Assembly (NCBI GenBank): GCA_964635325.1
Contig: CAZWOL010000064.1
Span: forward strand, 1 to 13,902
DNA: 13,902 nucleotides
DNA from: BOG-1112 sp964635325
Lineage (GTDB): Bacteria; Bdellovibrionota_B; Oligoflexia; Oligoflexales; Bog-1112
Reading direction: 5' to 3'
The position numbers were made by a program, and so were the translations under genes. Positions 13,855 through 13,902 of this stretch are shown here, piece by piece (within the stretch, counting starts at the first letter, position 1; each line of letters opens with the position of its first letter). Below the pieces are notes generated by a model that searched no databases, was not told the origin of the DNA, and saw nothing but the letters and a program-made list of their open reading frames with translations.

Positions 13855-13902
13855 TTACAAAGCTCCCCTTCTTTTTTGACGCTTCATCGATCCTGCTTCT
13901 TC
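13855..13902 (-). CDS. tnpB: Possible C-terminal end of TnpB (RNA-guided nuclease), partial
   Basis: On the minus strand the last 48 bases read as an open frame ending in TAA (13857-13855): EEAGSMKRQKRRGAL. TnpB proteins of IS605-type elements often end in a short variable tail that contains an EAGS-like motif shortly before the stop, and the element-end hairpins follow directly. Only 15 codons are visible, so this rests on the motif plus its position. If correct, the full gene extends past the right edge. Confidence 0.45.
   Translation of the reverse strand, partial: EEAGSMKRQKRRGAL

Larger units (their letters stand above)
13798..13902 (-). mobile_element. Right end of an IS200/IS605-type element, truncated by the window edge
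   Basis: Three structured stretches follow the point where the lipocalin reading stops. An imperfect hairpin at 13798-13821 (CTAT..ACGC-TAAA-GCGT..ATAG) is followed by a perfect 7-bp hairpin at 13823-13840 (CTACCGC-TAAA-GCGGTAG), then GGGCTTC and a third hairpin at 13848-13868. Subterminal hairpins followed by GGGCTTC are typical of IS200/IS605 ends. Read on the minus strand, the order is a tnpB 3' end, then hairpins, then the element border. That matches the region producing omega-RNA in TnpB elements. The element body would lie past base 13902. The exact border is not determined, because these elements make no target duplications. Confidence 0.6.

Noticed and set aside
13848..13878. GC-rich hairpin followed by a T run, like a Rho-independent terminator on the plus strand
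   Set aside because: It lies inside the presumed tnpB 3' end on the other strand, the stem has a mismatch, and the T run is explained by Lys/Arg codons (KRQKRR). It may still terminate plus-strand read-through, but I do not call it a terminator.

Overview
The window looks like a chromosomal segment of a Gram-negative bacterium. It encodes lipoproteins with clear lipoboxes, a periplasmic M23 endopeptidase of the MepM type, LemA/TPM envelope proteins, and a hybrid kinase with response-regulator partners that include PilZ and TPR modules. Moderate base composition and this signalling style suggest a deltaproteobacterium-like or Bdellovibrionota-like lineage, but that is inference and no taxonomic marker is present. 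Non-ATG starts are common: five of the genes appear to use GTG or TTG.

Region 1 (1-3.9 kb, minus strand) is a signalling operon. A TPR protein with two receiver-like domains, both lacking the phospho-acceptor Asp, is followed by a receiver-PilZ protein and a receiver-PAS-histidine kinase cut by the left edge. Region 2 (4.0-6.5 kb, plus strand) has tRNA-Arg(CCT) directly followed by folK on the same apparent transcript. Next comes a 588-residue lipoprotein containing an apparently intact eukaryotic-type ubiquitin-specific protease (USP, peptidase C19) domain, the most unusual gene here.

Region 3 (6.46-9.56 kb, minus strand) holds an isoprenylcysteine/phospholipid methyltransferase-like membrane protein, a SprT-like/DUF2786 protein, and the M23 peptidase mepM. 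The last two are coupled by an ATGA overlap. mepM converges on the USP gene and their ends overlap by 8 bp. Region 4 (9.6-13.5 kb, plus strand) runs from a divergent promoter pair through a small unknown helical protein, nadC, a biotin ligase with an extra C-terminal domain, a LemA lipoprotein and a TPM-domain protein with a glycine-rich tail.

Region 5 (13.5-13.9 kb) is a broken lipocalin gene. It has a TGA in its signal peptide and is cut off after about 70 codons by hairpins characteristic of an IS200/IS605-type element end. The last 48 bases read, on the minus strand, as a plausible TnpB C-terminus, so a tnpB/omega-RNA element probably continues past the right edge.
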